In this document: piece by piece, positions 40,371-53,479 of the stretch
Position numbering within the stretch: position 1 is the first letter of the stretch
How the letters are laid out: every line of letters starts with the position of its first letter
Source: Sinohyriopsis cumingii
Lineage: Eukaryota; Mollusca; Bivalvia; Unionida; Unionidae
Assembly (NCBI GenBank): GCA_028554795.2
Contig: CM068835.1
Span: 61,420,719-61,484,718 of the forward strand
Direction: 5' to 3'
Length of the DNA: 64,000 nucleotides
The notes under the pieces: generated by a model
The model's database searches: none
What the model saw: the letters and a program-made list of their open reading frames with translations, nothing else
Told to the model about the DNA's origin: nothing
Program-made: the position numbers and the translations under genes

Positions 40371-42967
40371 GAATGTATTGAAATATTCTAATGGTACGAA
40401 GCAACAAATTAACCTTTTTTTATACCTTACAGTTCATGTTCAGGTGATTCTAACAGAACAAGAAAAGAATGGTTTCTAAGAGGATCTTTAATAATTAATA
40501 TTTTACATATGCTTAATTCCATATAATGCGCCTTGCATGTACTAAATTTTGCTTATTAAACGAAATTTAGAAATAGCATCTTCTTTTAAAGTGGCAAATT
40601 CCGCATTATTTTTGTTAAATTCATTTTTTATTTTTGTCGAGTTATTCTACAGAGACATAGTAAACATTAAAAGAACATTATAAGCTATGATAAAGAAATT
40701 AGAAGGTTTATTTCGTGTACAATGCAAAAATTATTACATTCATCGTATCTCACAATAATATCGTTTCTCACAATAATATTAAGCACTGAAAAACAGTTCT
40801 CTTGGTCCGGAGATTTGCAGATAAATACTTCTTTTCTCTCTTACATCATTTTTCGATACTGATATGTTTTAACTATTTTTTAGCTTCAGCAAACATTTGA
40901 AGATAAATACAGACGTCGATGACATATGCCCTATCTCAGAAAATATGCATACTAATTCATCATTGTTATCTTTTAGGACAAATTTGATTAAAAACGTGAC
41001 AGCAATTTCAAAATAAAGCGACAAATTACGGAGACTATGCATGGGAAGTTAAATGTTAAATGGAAGCATTTTGGTCATATTTACTGCCATTACGAAAATT
41101 CAGTTACTTAAACAAAAGTCAATATATTTCTGGACACATTATTAAATGGGGCTGCAAGGAGATACACTACTTAAATTTAAAGAAGAGAAAAGATAACAAT
41201 TTGCAAACAGTGCAAAGCAAGCGAGAAAATACACTTTTGTATAAAGGTTGTATAGTATTGAAGTTGGAATGTAATGTCACAGAAATATTATTAACATGCA
41301 ATCTCTTAAAAAGAAGTACAACGGATATAACTAATAATGATATATTTCTTACCAGAATAAGCTTTGACTAGAAAAGTGAAACAAACGACGGGAGACGACA
41401 TACACGACGCCGTCAGAGAAATGCGTTAAAAGAGAAGCCTAGACAAAGTATAGTTTGATGAAGTGAAATATTTTCATAACTGTAACGTTAAGAAACTATT
41501 AAGGAAATAAAATGAAAACATACAAGAAAATCTCAATATAACATAACAAAACTATCTTACATTACCGTATCTCTTTACCTACGCAAACCACATGCTCGAT
41601 TAATATCGCATATAATTCACAAAATGCTAATTCGAAGCAATCACTAACCTAATAGATTATTTAAACATTACAAAATTAGATATAAGATGCGATTATCGTT
41701 TAATCACGATAATCAGTATCATCCTTACAGACAAAATAAATTATTTCTTATAACCCTATGAAATACTACACTTATGAAAATTTTGATCTTATTCAATCCG
41801 TCAGTTCTATCAGTGAACTAGTAACTGTAATATTAAAGAGGTAAATTGCATAAGAACTCTAGCGTCAACACATTTCCAAGAAATTGAATAAACTATACAT
41901 AATATAGATCCAAGTCATATCAAACACATTTGCATAAAACAAACAATCATAAATAGAACATTAGGTGGAAAGTTAAATTGCGTACGTTAATGCTATTTTC
42001 TTTCAGAAATTGTGCGTCCTAGCACTAAACTCTGTCTTACTTTACAAGAAAGCCACCTGGTCCCATTTTCGTTTTCACGAGGAAAGCACTATTCTTTTAA
42101 GGCATCATCGGAGCCAAACCTCTCCTCTCTCAGGAAATTTCGGACCAAAGAATTTTCGACCAAGGTCGTCACTATAAAATCACATTACTTCCAAAGTGTA
42201 TGCTTGAATTTATTCTGACCAATCGTACGCAGTGGTTCCTAAATTTTTCCAAGATAATAATTTATTTCGTCAAATTTTGGATAGCCTAGAATGTCTAAAC
42301 TACGTTGTGATGCCTCGGTCAAATCTCAATGAGTCGTATATGCTGGCCTTTCAAGTTTAACACTGGCATTGGGGGAGGGAAAGAAGAACGGTCATAGTGA
42401 CCTTTCACAAGGACCTTTCTTGCTTAAGTATGACAAAATTGTAATGCTCAATGCATTAAACTTTACGGTTCAATACTATTTAAAATTCGACACTTTGCAA
42501 AGTCCAATGAGTAACAATAGCCATTTGTTTAATTTATCACCATTTTATTACAATTAAATTCCTGTCCCTAAAATACTATCCTTCTCATGTAAATCAAGAT
42601 GTACATAAGTGCAGTGGACTACGACAATAAAGTCAAACAATATACCTATATTCTATCTCGGTTACATGATTAGCACATCTTTCCTCAAGCAGTTTGTAAC
42701 ATATAATAATTATATGATTTTCTTTCAAATAATTTACTTGCAACACTTGGATATCAGATTAAAAGCTTTATTTGGTTATTAAAAACTTCGATAGTTTCTC
42801 TTGATGTCTTAAAGGAGTTGTCATAAGTCATCTTGGTTATAGTCTCAATGCAATGAAGACATTTCACCTGTATTACTTGTGGTTTTATTTCTGAAGGTTG
42901 TTTGGATTGTGGAGATATATCGACTCAAAATAAGAAGAATTAAAATTTAGAGCCGTACTGAGTAGTT
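40371..42967. other. Unassigned AT-rich sequence
   Basis: Frames such as 41060-41371 (103 codons) have the composition of random AT-rich DNA and no domain I recognise. The block at 42010-42180 is somewhat GC-richer but unassigned. Confidence 0.35.
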
Positions 42968-43216
42968 CCTGCTGTTGTGGGTGAAACGCCATTTTTCAGT
43001 ACATGATAGGATATATAAGGTGTCCAGAAAAACTGATGGAAGAAGAAACTGGGAAAGACCAGATAAGAACCACCGATCAAGGAAATCTGCTGGAAAGCTT
43101 TCGCGCATACACACGTTGGCTGAGCCCTATTCTAGGATACACGCGGATTGAGGTGAGATATCAGTCTGGAAAGACGAGCACACTGGCCTTTAATCCCCCG
43201 TGTCTTCCGTGTTGAA
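42968..43216 (-). mobile_element. SINE-1 copy, diverged
   Basis: The reverse complement keeps the core ('cgccatttttcagtacatgatagg' in plus sense), the 'ctggaaagctttcgcgcatac' body and a degenerate head near 43195-43215. The predicted 70-codon peptide across it is a SINE translation. Confidence 0.75.
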
Positions 43217-43479
43217 CAGAAATTATTAAGTTAATGAAAGCATGTCAATCTGTCCAACTGTGAAGACTTTCTATATCACTCCTCCAACGAAACCCGATAT
43301 CTCGGCATCGTATTCATTACATTAGTACCATTCTAATTCGTAAAATATGAAGATGTGAAAGGTTCTGGTCCAAACTTTGTAATATCTTTGAATTCCACAG
43401 ATTGGTTAAACCTGATTAGTACAGTCATATTGCATTCCATAGTTTTCACCTTCACTATATGGGACCGTTATAACTAAAC

Positions 43480-44165
43480 GGATTGAATGATACTTTGGTC
43501 TCTATATACCAACCTATTTCTTTAGCATGTTTATATGACACAGCTGGTTCTGCTCCTGCCACCCTAAGTCACATAAACTATCCCGAATCTTGAGGTATGG
43601 ACAAGAGAACTAGAACTCCACCACCATGTTAAAAGTGTTTTTTTCAATGTACTTCTTTCTTACCTTATATTTTGTTAGTCTGAATTGAGTGGAGATTAGT
43701 TCTTACTACTTAAATGTCTTTTATTTGAAACAACGACATAGTCAATACAGATTAATTATAGAATCTTCATTTGAAAGAAGTTGATCTTTAAGGCCTTCAA
43801 TGGTCCACTGACGATATGTCTAAAAGTAGAACTAACGGAATAAAACCTAATGATTCTTGAACTATTTCCTAACAGAAAACAACATCTTAATATTTTCCTG
43901 TTTGTCACCAGCTGGTATCTCAGGTGGTCTCCATTTTCTTTCATTTCGCCTTTTCTCAGAAAATACATAATTGATATGTCTGATGGTACATGCTATTTTC
44001 ACTTTCCAACTTCAGCATGTAGAAGTATTTTGCCGTGTCTCTCGTTTAGTATATGAGGTGTTGAATAAACGTTCACTCACATTTATCATCTTGACAATAT
44101 TTACAATATTTAGAGACTTTGTTTTCTTGTCACATTGTATACACTTAACCTGCAGTCACTCGTGA
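43480..44165 (-). pseudogene. Second Ty3/Gypsy pol relic
   Basis: On the minus strand, 43880-43980 resembles the stretch before the integrase zinc finger, with a KWRPPEIPAGDKQEN anchor. The plus-strand 'caccagctggtatctcaggtggtctcc' parallels 'caccagcgggtgcctcaggtggtctcg' of the first relic near 750. Near 43480-43620 a piece matching the pol C-terminus reads QNQLCHINMLKK. The integrase core between is missing and stops are frequent. The same kind of element therefore left two relics in one orientation. Confidence 0.6.
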
Positions 44166-46305
44166 GTTGACGTCCTGATAGTTCCTTCGAAAAGTACTTT
44201 ATTGAACCAAATGTCTTTGTTATTGATGATCTCCATCAAAATTGTTACTATGTTATTACAAAATCCAGTCAAGTCTTGATTGGTACCATCGTAAACCACT
44301 AATCGTCTAAAATACGACTTAATGAATGTCATAACCTTTTAGGTTACAATTTTGTTTTCAATTTTCCTTCGTCCTTTTATGTGTCTCAGTTCTTTTCCCC
44401 GAGAGACGAATGCAAGGTGGCTTACTTCTTTTGGAAAATTTCTTGATATTTTTAAGAAAGTATACTTTACAGAACAATTCGAAGATGATAATTCACCATT
44501 TAAAACATATGATGCAATAACGATTTAGAAATATTTTTTCACAGTTTTCCATATTGAAGATAATAACGACATTTTCACTATTTTTATTAATTTAAGTAAG
44601 AAACATTTTAAGATATCTTTAGCAATTATTCGCATTTTGCTTTATGGCACTATGCAATCGCGTTTATATTTGTGTACCATGATTTAGAGACCAGTCGAAT
44701 GATTTTATGAGTTTAACATTCATTTTGTTTCTGTGCACTGTTACGCAGAATGTAATTCCAAATCAAATTATAAGTCTTACTTGTGCTTGCATCTCAATTT
44801 TTATGTAATGTTTTGTAAAAGGCAAGGTTAAACCATTCTATTAGTTAAGACAGGGTATTACGTCACAGTTTTCGATGCTGCGATGCAGCAAGCAAGTTGA
44901 GATCAGAATAAAATGAGTATTATAACATTAATTTATTATGTAATGTGGTTCGTACAACGTCATTTTTTAAAACCCAGCTCCTTGCTCCAAATACCACCAT
45001 TGCTTTGTAATAGGTAGTTACTCATGTTAACCATTTGTATGCAAAACATATTTCGTACCACATATTACACTAAAGGTGTAGAACAATCATCAGTTCTACT
45101 GAGCTTTGACCTGACGTTATTCTAGTGAAGCAGTTCGAGGATGCATACGTTTAGGCAGCTGAATTGGTCCAGAAATATTCACGTATACAGGGGTAATCGG
45201 TTTTGAAAACTCAAAATTAGCGAAGAGGGCACCAGTTTAGACTTTGGTCCTGAACGTTTGGAGTAGTTTTGCGTTATAAAACATAAAACATATAAGGAAA
45301 AAAGACACAAGCGAAGTAGACATTATGTTATGTACTGATATGAGATATTAAATTGCAAAATTGTCTATCTGGTTTAAACCAGTTTAAACCAACTGGATCG
45401 TGTAGTACTCGCACATCCTTAATATCTTAGGAGGAGGGAAGAAAGAATTGACAATGATGACGAAAAGATGATGATGAAGAAGAAACAAACGTCTTCTAGG
45501 CTAACGGCTAAATAAATATTTAAAAAGGAAAGATGTGCATTACCAGATAACGTCTGTGACATAGGACATGGCTTTTTTAACGTTAAATGGAAATTCACAA
45601 GAATCACTTATTAGAAGAAGTGTGCATCTGAATAATTTGTGATAACTGTCATAATATCTTGTGCAATATTTTCCTTAGGAAGGTCGTGAGGAATGAAATG
45701 GAACAAATCTACTTAATGAACCTAATTTGGTATTTTATCAGTTCATGACAAAATATATACGCTTAATATATTCGCTAACTTCTGCATTGTAGAAACATAC
45801 CTGCCATTCATTTCCCCAAGCAATAAATTCATCCGGCAAGATAAGCTGTACCCATTTTCATAGGATCAGGACACATTTGTAGCAAATATAACACCTGGAA
45901 ATATAGTTAGTAATGCGTGCTGACTCATCAGCTAAACGTGATAATATGCTTCACTTTAATATTGTTCCAACATGTCAGACCACGTCTACAAGACGATTTG
46001 TTTCAAAGTAAAATCAGCGTATATTCAAAATGGAAATTCACAGGTAAAAATGGTTGTTGCTTAAGTAACAGGGAGGAGCCACTATAATTATATGTGTACC
46101 TGAGAATTTATGAGGTATTTACAAAGCAGAACTTACAATGCATTATATTTTGAGGAGTTTGGCTAATTCTGTATATGACCTTCTTCAAACATTAGTGAAT
46201 ATACCTTTCCAGCCTCAACAAATGCTGAACTTTGACAATATACCAATACACAGTGTATCTACGAAATGTGAGTATGATTAAATGTCCCATTTTGCCAAAA
46301 AATAT
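44166..46305. other. Unassigned AT-rich sequence
   Basis: I see no gene or named element. The first 250 bases may be more of the Gypsy relic. A (GAT/GAA)-rich patch lies near 45450-45490. Confidence 0.35.
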
Positions 46306-46423
46306 AGGTTACTGCATTTGTATGGTAAAATATGAACGAGTTTTCAGGATGGGAGACCCTTGGGAGAGCAATATAACCATCCGACAAAACGAGTCATATT
46401 TTACCATACAAATGCAGTGACCT
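46306..46423. repeat. Near-perfect 30-bp inverted repeat
   Basis: Arms at 46306-46335 and 46394-46423 are reverse complements at 29 of 30 positions, around a 58-base loop. The inner loop borders keep partial complementarity (gagtttt and aaaac). The arms run from 'aggttactgcatttg' to 'gtaaaatatga'. The near lack of divergence implies a recent origin or constraint. It could be a foldback insertion or an inverted duplication; a hairpin RNA is possible but unsupported. Confidence 0.9.
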
Positions 46424-47499
46424 TGGTTTATATGCTCAGTTTCCTATTCTACCTAAGGCTTAACTATGTAAACAAAAATACCTAACACGAAACAAAGTAA
46501 CTGAATGTATGCCGAATTCCAAACAAAATGCAAAAGCACATATTCATCATTACGCAGCAACAACATTATTAATGCGCACATTACTCTGCCCAAATAAATT
46601 TGTTCTTAGTCGCGCGCTAGACATAACTTTCTAAAGTAAATGGCGTTCTGGTCTAATAACAATTCAAATTTGGACTCATTTTGTGAATGAATGCGCATTG
46701 AAACATCTTTATCATTTGATCTTGAATTAATAGATTTGGGTATTTTTGTCGTTTTCACGAAATTTTGTGATTCTGGACAGGATTTATCTGTGCCAGTTCT
46801 ATATGAAGTACATGGGGTTTAAGCGGTGACGTGGCCGCGTGTTGACATCTGCAAGTGTGTTTCGGTTATTATCATTATATTGTTTTTCCTTCATTTTATG
46901 TATCACTTTTAGTCTTTTTAAGTAACTTTATGTTAAACCAAAGGGGAAAGTTTATACATACCTTTAACACCACTTTGAACTTGACTGTAATTAGATCACA
47001 ACAATAACCAGCATGAGTGAAATATAATTAAGACACTACTTGTGTCTTGTATCAAATCATAAGGTACTTGATTGAATATCACTACATCACATGATAAGTT
47101 CACGAGATCCGATTTTGAAGTCAGAAGGTATCAATTTTATCGGAAAAGCATCAATATTTACTAATATCAATATGCTGAATATCCACTAAATAATTAAAAA
47201 TATTTTATAATGTTTTTAATGAAATTGTGAGTCGTATAGTGCAGCACTTGAGGGTCAAACAGCATACTATGTCAGGTAGCGGATATTTAAGATGGGAATG
47301 GCACCTTGAACTCAATGTGAATTTCATATGGACAAATGTGGCACACTCGGGACAATGGGAATTTCATATGGGCAAACATGTCACACTCGGGACAACGGAA
47401 AATTTGATAACATCTAACGGAAATTTAACATGGGGTGTAATGGTACTTCAACATGGGAATTCCACTATGGCTCCTCACGTTAGTTTAAGTGTTTTAAAA
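46424..47499. other. Unassigned, with a short 40-bp tandem duplication
   Basis: At about 47318-47400 two roughly 40-bp units share 'aatttcatatgg.caaa' and 'cacactcgggacaa'. The open 92-codon frame over them follows from this repeat. Nothing else was recognised. Confidence 0.5.
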
Positions 47500-49384
47500 A
47501 ACTGACACGATTATAGTAAGGGGAAATATAATGTTAAAACTGTCCTTAGGTTTAAAATGATGTTTCTTTAGGTCTTTAAGGTATGTAACGAGAATTTAAC
47601 ACTGACACGATACCGGACCATCTAAAATGTTTCCGTTTTGTCTCTATGGTCCCTAATTGGAAATGTAATGTTAAAACTACATCTGCTATTCAAAACGAAT
47701 CAATCTGTTTACTATCCAATGCATGCATTTGAACACGACGTTTGGACGGACTGACCATCATCTTCTCATCTACTGACCACCATGCGTTGGATATAATACA
47801 CGGGGAATACAAACAGAAGCCAGATCCCTAATAAACATCTACACAGGCCTATTCTATTCTAACGTCTTTAATATCCCTTTAAAACAGACTAAGATGCATA
47901 CCCAAATAACTTCACTACCATCAATTTTGAAAAGAAAACTACCATCCACTACTACATTCATAATCCATACAACGCTTGTAATTATAACATTAATAGAGGG
48001 AACAAAGAGCAAATAGTACTAGTACATACGCACATACACGAACATTGATTTCTGTATACATTCAATAGGATGAAGGAACGAACAAATGCACACTTAAAGG
48101 CAATTATTAGCTTACCATTGTGTCACAGAAAAAGTCAGGAAATAACTTGGTTTCGCCTTAGAATGAGTTGATCATTTGCGTCGTCCATACATGCGTACAA
48201 CGTTAAATAATTATTTTACTAGCTATGTATCTCGTCGTAGATCGCTTGCGTCGAGAGACAAAAAAATCTCGGTATGGACGGGAATTTTGTCCTTAGCAAT
48301 ACTCATTCTCCTGAGGATTTAAAGCAAGTTATTATTTTTTTTTATCTAATTGAAAGCCTGCTCTTTTGGATCTTATCAAGGAGTTTACGTTCTCCATTTA
48401 TGTTCTACAGCCATAGGGGTAGGTGTTACATTTTTATTTTATTTGATATATGAAACATATTCAGGTTTTAATGTCGTGGCGTGAAATGTTGCATTACCAC
48501 TACGCGGATTTGATGCCTTGTGAACTTTTAATTTAATAGCATGTATATATTATGTTATTATGACCAGTTTGGTTTTATTTTACCTGTTTGTATATGTGTG
48601 CGGGTATATCAGGCTTTTGGTCTGTCCGTCTGTATGGGGATAGAAGCAGGTGTGATCATGAAGGAGATAGAAGGAGGAGACTGCTGATTAGTAAACGTGT
48701 TGTGTGTAGCCAATACAAATTTGGGCCAACCCAAGAATTCAGGAGAACTGTGTGGTTTGACAATGGACACGTGAGCCAGGTCAAAACATTTCTTTTACAA
48801 GTTTTTTTTACAAGTATTTATGAGTCATACGTGGTTGAGAATCATACGGGATGCACAACTGACTGAATCACGAGTCATAAGCTTGGGAAATTCCTATGGT
48901 GATTAAAATTGAACATATGTGTTTCAATTGATAATGTTGTTTCAATTGATAACGTTGTTGCAATTGAGTACAGAAGAGTCACTTTCATTACATTAGATTA
49001 TTTGAATCTTAGTGTCAGTACATGAGCTTGCATGAATTTTACCTTTATTTCTGAATATGTGAATCACATTTTGTTTTCCCTTTTTGTAAATGTTTGAATA
49101 AAGTAATTGAATGCGTCGTATATTTCGAGCATGAAAAGTCACTGAATGTGTAGAGCATATGCATTTGTTTTATTAATTCATTTTTTAAACCTCCGTCTTT
49201 CACCATATTGTGTTGTTGTGTGGTCATTTAATCGAAGCATCCATTCAGGTCAATCCTGTTACAATCCCCGAAAATCTTTATACACTGGTATTTATGATGT
49301 GAACGAAGTGAATAATGTAATAATGCAAACTCACATAAACAAACACAATATTCTTCTGATATTCAACATTATGGAGAGAACAGC

Positions 49385-49431
<47 letters not shown>

Positions 49432-50750
49432 ATCTTGTTCTAACGTTTGTTTTACATTTACAATTTGACATCCTAGAATTGATTAAATTGACCACATTGG
49501 CAAACTAAATCAGACTTTGGTCCGATGTTAAGTGTTTTTGCAAGGCTGTGATATCGAAGGTTCGAATGTTCATGTTAAAATGATGGAGAGAAAAAACAAA
49601 GACACTAAAGGACAGACTAGTTCAAACCAAACACAGCTTTAACATCGTGTTACTATCTGGCCTCTACCGCGAAATGTAATATCAGCTATATCCATGGATT
49701 TAATAGTACGGGCTTCTATTTGGACAGAGTGAAGTTGACATTACACTGCCATGGTGAAATGTTTTAGGGTATTCGGGGACAATGTCATAGTTCAGTATAA
49801 TGGAGCATTAAAGATTGAAGATAGGGAATGTAATTTTAAAAATGTTAAAAAAAACAACAGCTGTCTACTATTCGAAACCTAGTCATATAGTTTTCAAAAC
49901 CCTGTCATCTACTGTCAAATACATAGTGATATACAATCCAATACCCAACTATCTGGAGTGACCAAAACCACAATATTTCAATATTTAGACGCCGGTTAGA
50001 GTGGCCAGCACTCACTTAATTACAGCCAACACAAAATATGATGTACAAAATCTGTATAAAATATAATTGGGAACCATTATATACACAATTCACCTCCGTG
50101 TCTTTATATAACATTACTATTATAACTTTCTATACAAAAGTGAAGCCCTATCCCTTATAAAGTTCCTATCATCTCTTTTAAACAAAACTACCAGTAAGGT
50201 GAAGACATAACAATGGGTAGAAATATACAAGCTATTCACTCAAACAAACTTATTCACTATCACGAATGGAGTGAAAGAAGAGAAAATAGCAAGAGTGCAT
50301 GCAGAAATTTATGTAACATTCAAGCACCATATAGTATCCATTACGTAGCTGTCTATTTTCCATTACCCCTCAATTGCTTTTGAGGAGGTTGTTTCGAGTG
50401 GCGATACACCCTAATTATTTATTCAACGCTCAGTGGCCATCACCAACTAATCTACCGACCACACTGCGAATGAGGTAAAATGCAATCTAAATGCATTAGA
50501 AACACAACTATCCTATCTCTTTAAAACTTTCCAGTTATCTTCTTACGAAGAACTTAAAATACTCGTCCCCGTATGACTTCCCTACCATTTATGTTGAAAC
50601 TAAATAACCGTCCCTACCACATCTATAATCAAAGAGAGTAATGTACACAAACTTACCTGTTATATCAAGATACCATAAAATTAAGGAACAGAAAGGAATG
50701 AAATGTGTCAAGGTTTCTAAAATTAATAAATATTATTTATTTCCCTAAAA
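47500..50750. repeat. Dispersed repeat family C, second region
   Basis: This carries the same recurring phrases as 14870-18000: 'gcagctgtctactattcgaaacc' at about 49860, 'gagtgaaagaagagaaaatagcaagag' at about 50270 and similar Pro/Ile-codon-like 'ccatc' blocks at 47880-47960. Between about 48100 and 49690 the sequence is unassigned except for a (CA)n tract. A frame at 48588-48866 (92 codons) has no domain I recognise. Confidence 0.45.
49386..49429. repeat. (CA)n microsatellite
   Basis: This is an uninterrupted CA run ending at 'cacacagagatc'. Confidence 0.95.
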
Positions 50751-51259
50751 TACAAATTAAAAAAATTAAAATATGACATACAGTATAGTGTACGAAAACT
50801 TAAACTACTAAATGTTTTATTAATTCCAAAAGTATCGAGTAATCCAAATGAGTTCCAATGTATTACGAATTATGGTCAGTAATGTGCTGATGTATCGAGA
50901 GTAAGGATGATATAAATCAAAACAGTCGTTAATTAAATTTACAGCAATTCCGTACAGCTATTAAATATCCAAATGGTCTTTAAATAAAGTCAGTGTATTC
51001 CAGTGACAGTTATTATTCTTCCAATTAATCTCAAATGTTTTGAGCACTGTATTTATAACGAATGACTCAATTAAATAAACGAACTCTCCTCAATATAAAA
51101 AAGAATAAACTTTCATGACTTGTGGTACTACTACGAACGTCTAACTTTACGTAATATTTATATAATGTATAATACTTTTACGTAACAGAGAGCGCATAAT
51201 ACGAGGCTCGAAATAATCATCTTGGTGTTTCGACGAAATCTTCAAACATATCAGCTATT
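50751..51259. other. Unassigned AT-rich sequence
   Basis: Nothing was recognised between the repeat region and the polymerase relic. Confidence 0.4.
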
Positions 51260-52790
51260 TTAACACCAGCTTTTTGCCTCTAGAATCGTGCCTACCTTGG
51301 TTTAAACTTGTTTACTACCTATTTGGTTGCATTGCTTTCAGAGCGCTCAAGTGGGTATTCACTTGTGTCGTACAAGCTGGCATAATCAGCGATATCGCGA
51401 TAGACATCGGCAGTCTCAGTTTGCAGCAGCAAGCTGTCGGTGTCCATGTATAACACGACAGCCTTTCCACCACAGCGTAACTTGATACAATTGTAGCACG
51501 CATCGTTCGTTAGTTCCAGGACTGCTTTTCCGGTACACAGTTGACGGTGTAAATCCGTTTTTCGTTCTTGCCGTAACGAGGCTGATACTAAATATTTTCC
51601 GGCTCTGAACCCTGGGTTTACAGTCAGGCGCTGATGCTTGTCCTCTTCACCCCTCAAACCTCACGCTATAAATCGGGATGGGCTTCTCGAGGTTCTCGAT
51701 TGTATTCCCGAATATAGGGTACTTCTTCAGCTTGACGAAATCTTATCAAAGTCCGATGATCCTATGAATGTTGAGCTTCTGTTATGGGTACATCAACAGA
51801 CTCTGGTCAAAATCCAGTAGAATGTGAGCTTTGGTTAACGGCATTTCAAGTTTTGTGTTGTGCTCGATATTTCAGCAGTGAATCACTTACGGTTCAATGT
51901 TTCGCAGGCTTAAATCCAGTATGGCGATTTTTATTAAATTTACGCTCCAGTTTGCTCAAGAAATCACTTTAGCACTCTTTCAGTCTCTCTTCCTGGACAA
52001 GCATGGCCTCAAAAGCCAGTGGGTAGTATCTGCAACCGCCATGAAGATACTCCGGATACTCAATGTCTGCTTCAGTAATGTAGCCCTTTAGTGAATCCGT
52101 TTTAAATCTGGTATAGCCGCCATTGTTTTTCAGGCGCAGATCATCCACACGCTTTGGGCATGGTTATAATCTTTTTGGCTAAACATGCGTGGTTCAGTAG
52201 TCTGTGAAAGGCGTCTATTGGTGGAAGCTATGTTTGCCTGAATCGTTCCTATCTGCTCATATGTTCTTATGTGTATACAATCTCGCGAAGAAAAAAGGTC
52301 AGTGCTTTATTCTATGCACTATACCTTAGAACGCAAGACGTACTTTGACATACTGTCTGCCAGCTTCTTGAGGCTGTTATTAGTAAATTGGAGTTTGCCA
52401 GGAAACTATAAATATCTAACGAGAACGTCATGTATTTAGCCATGTTGTTTGGCCAGCATTTATCCCTTTTATAAATTCTATTCTGATGTCCTCGATGACC
52501 AGATGCCCATCGGAGATTAACAATCACGACAGGCAGGCTTTCTACCCCGGTTTTCTTAAGCCTACTCTCGAGGCTCTGGATTAATGTGGCCCTAGACTCA
52601 TTACCAAGATGTAAAACTAGTTCAGTTGCTATTCCTTCACGGCAGAGGACCATATAGCGAAGGTTACGTGTAACATGGTCTGCTTAATGTTTATATCTAG
52701 ATTGTTGGCGAGACATTTCACCGGAACGTCGAATGCGTTTACAGCTGAGTGAAACGCAGCGAGCATAATAAGCAGGGAACCAGATTAAAC
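51260..52790 (-). pseudogene. Polinton/adintovirus-type DNA polymerase B relic
   Basis: The minus strand carries most of a protein-primed type B DNA polymerase in broken pieces. The N-terminal part lies at about 52500-52790. An exonuclease-like SLKKLADSMSK block is near 52330-52370. A GYITEADIEYPEYLHGG palm block is near 52020-52095. The C-terminal palm at 51319-51657 keeps catalytic motif C as LYMDTDSLL (near 51440), followed by an ADVYRDIADYASLYDTSEYP block. The last 60 bases enter the thumb. Such enzymes copy linear DNA from a terminal protein primer and are the hallmark replicase of Polintons and relatives. Frameshifts and stops break it repeatedly. Its ends are ragged, and no terminal inverted repeats were seen. 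Confidence 0.82.
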
Positions 52791-53430
52791 CCGCGTATTT
52801 AATATGCTGAATATATTGTTTTTATTGAAATACATGCTGGAACAATTACAATGTATATAATCTTATGACATAGTTAATGTATTCCTTCCAACATCTTTAA
52901 TCAGCACATTTATATCAAACAGCTAGCTGACGAAGGAGATGTGGTAATAAATTTTATTTTGAATAATGTTTGTATAATTCTTCTTGTTCCATTACCATTG
53001 TTTTCCTTTTTCAAGCTTTTATAATTACAAAACTTTATATAGATATTTTGGTTCTCTGCGTGATGGGAACAATTGTTCCCTTCTCTGACTGTTTGTTATA
53101 CATCTGTGCTGAGTTAGTGTTTCTTTAATAAAATGTATGAAAATTAAAGGATTTATACCTTTTTCAGTTATGTCTTCTGTCTTGTATTTTCTGTCTGTTC
53201 TATATTTTATAGTGATATGCATGTACGAGTCAACGCTATTTCTGATGGATATAAGGTTGATTGTTTGCATTGGGATGTACACTGTTTGTACAATATTCAT
53301 CTGATGATGCAAAGAGAATGCAATACGAGGATGGAAATAATGTTGTTGGTATTTCGAAAGCAGTTTACAGATCAACTATTTTTACAACAACTAAACCAGA
53401 ATCCTGTCATCTTGGTCTCTCAGTAAAGCT
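52791..53430. other. Unassigned AT-rich sequence
   Basis: Overlapping frames on both strands at 53025-53470 have no recognisable domain. A short (TA)n and (GT)n patch at 53438-53480 leads into the next repeat. Confidence 0.35.
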
Positions 53431-53479
53431 CATGTCAGATATATATATATATATATGTTTGTGTGTGTGAGTGTATATG

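Noticed and set aside
41060-41371. 103-codon plus-strand frame
   Set aside because: Lys/Asn/Ile/Leu-rich composition is typical of chance frames in AT-rich DNA, and no motif is present.
47227-47505. 92-codon frame with Trp/Gly/Asn-rich composition
   Set aside because: It is produced by a roughly 40-bp tandem duplication and shows no domain or splice signals.
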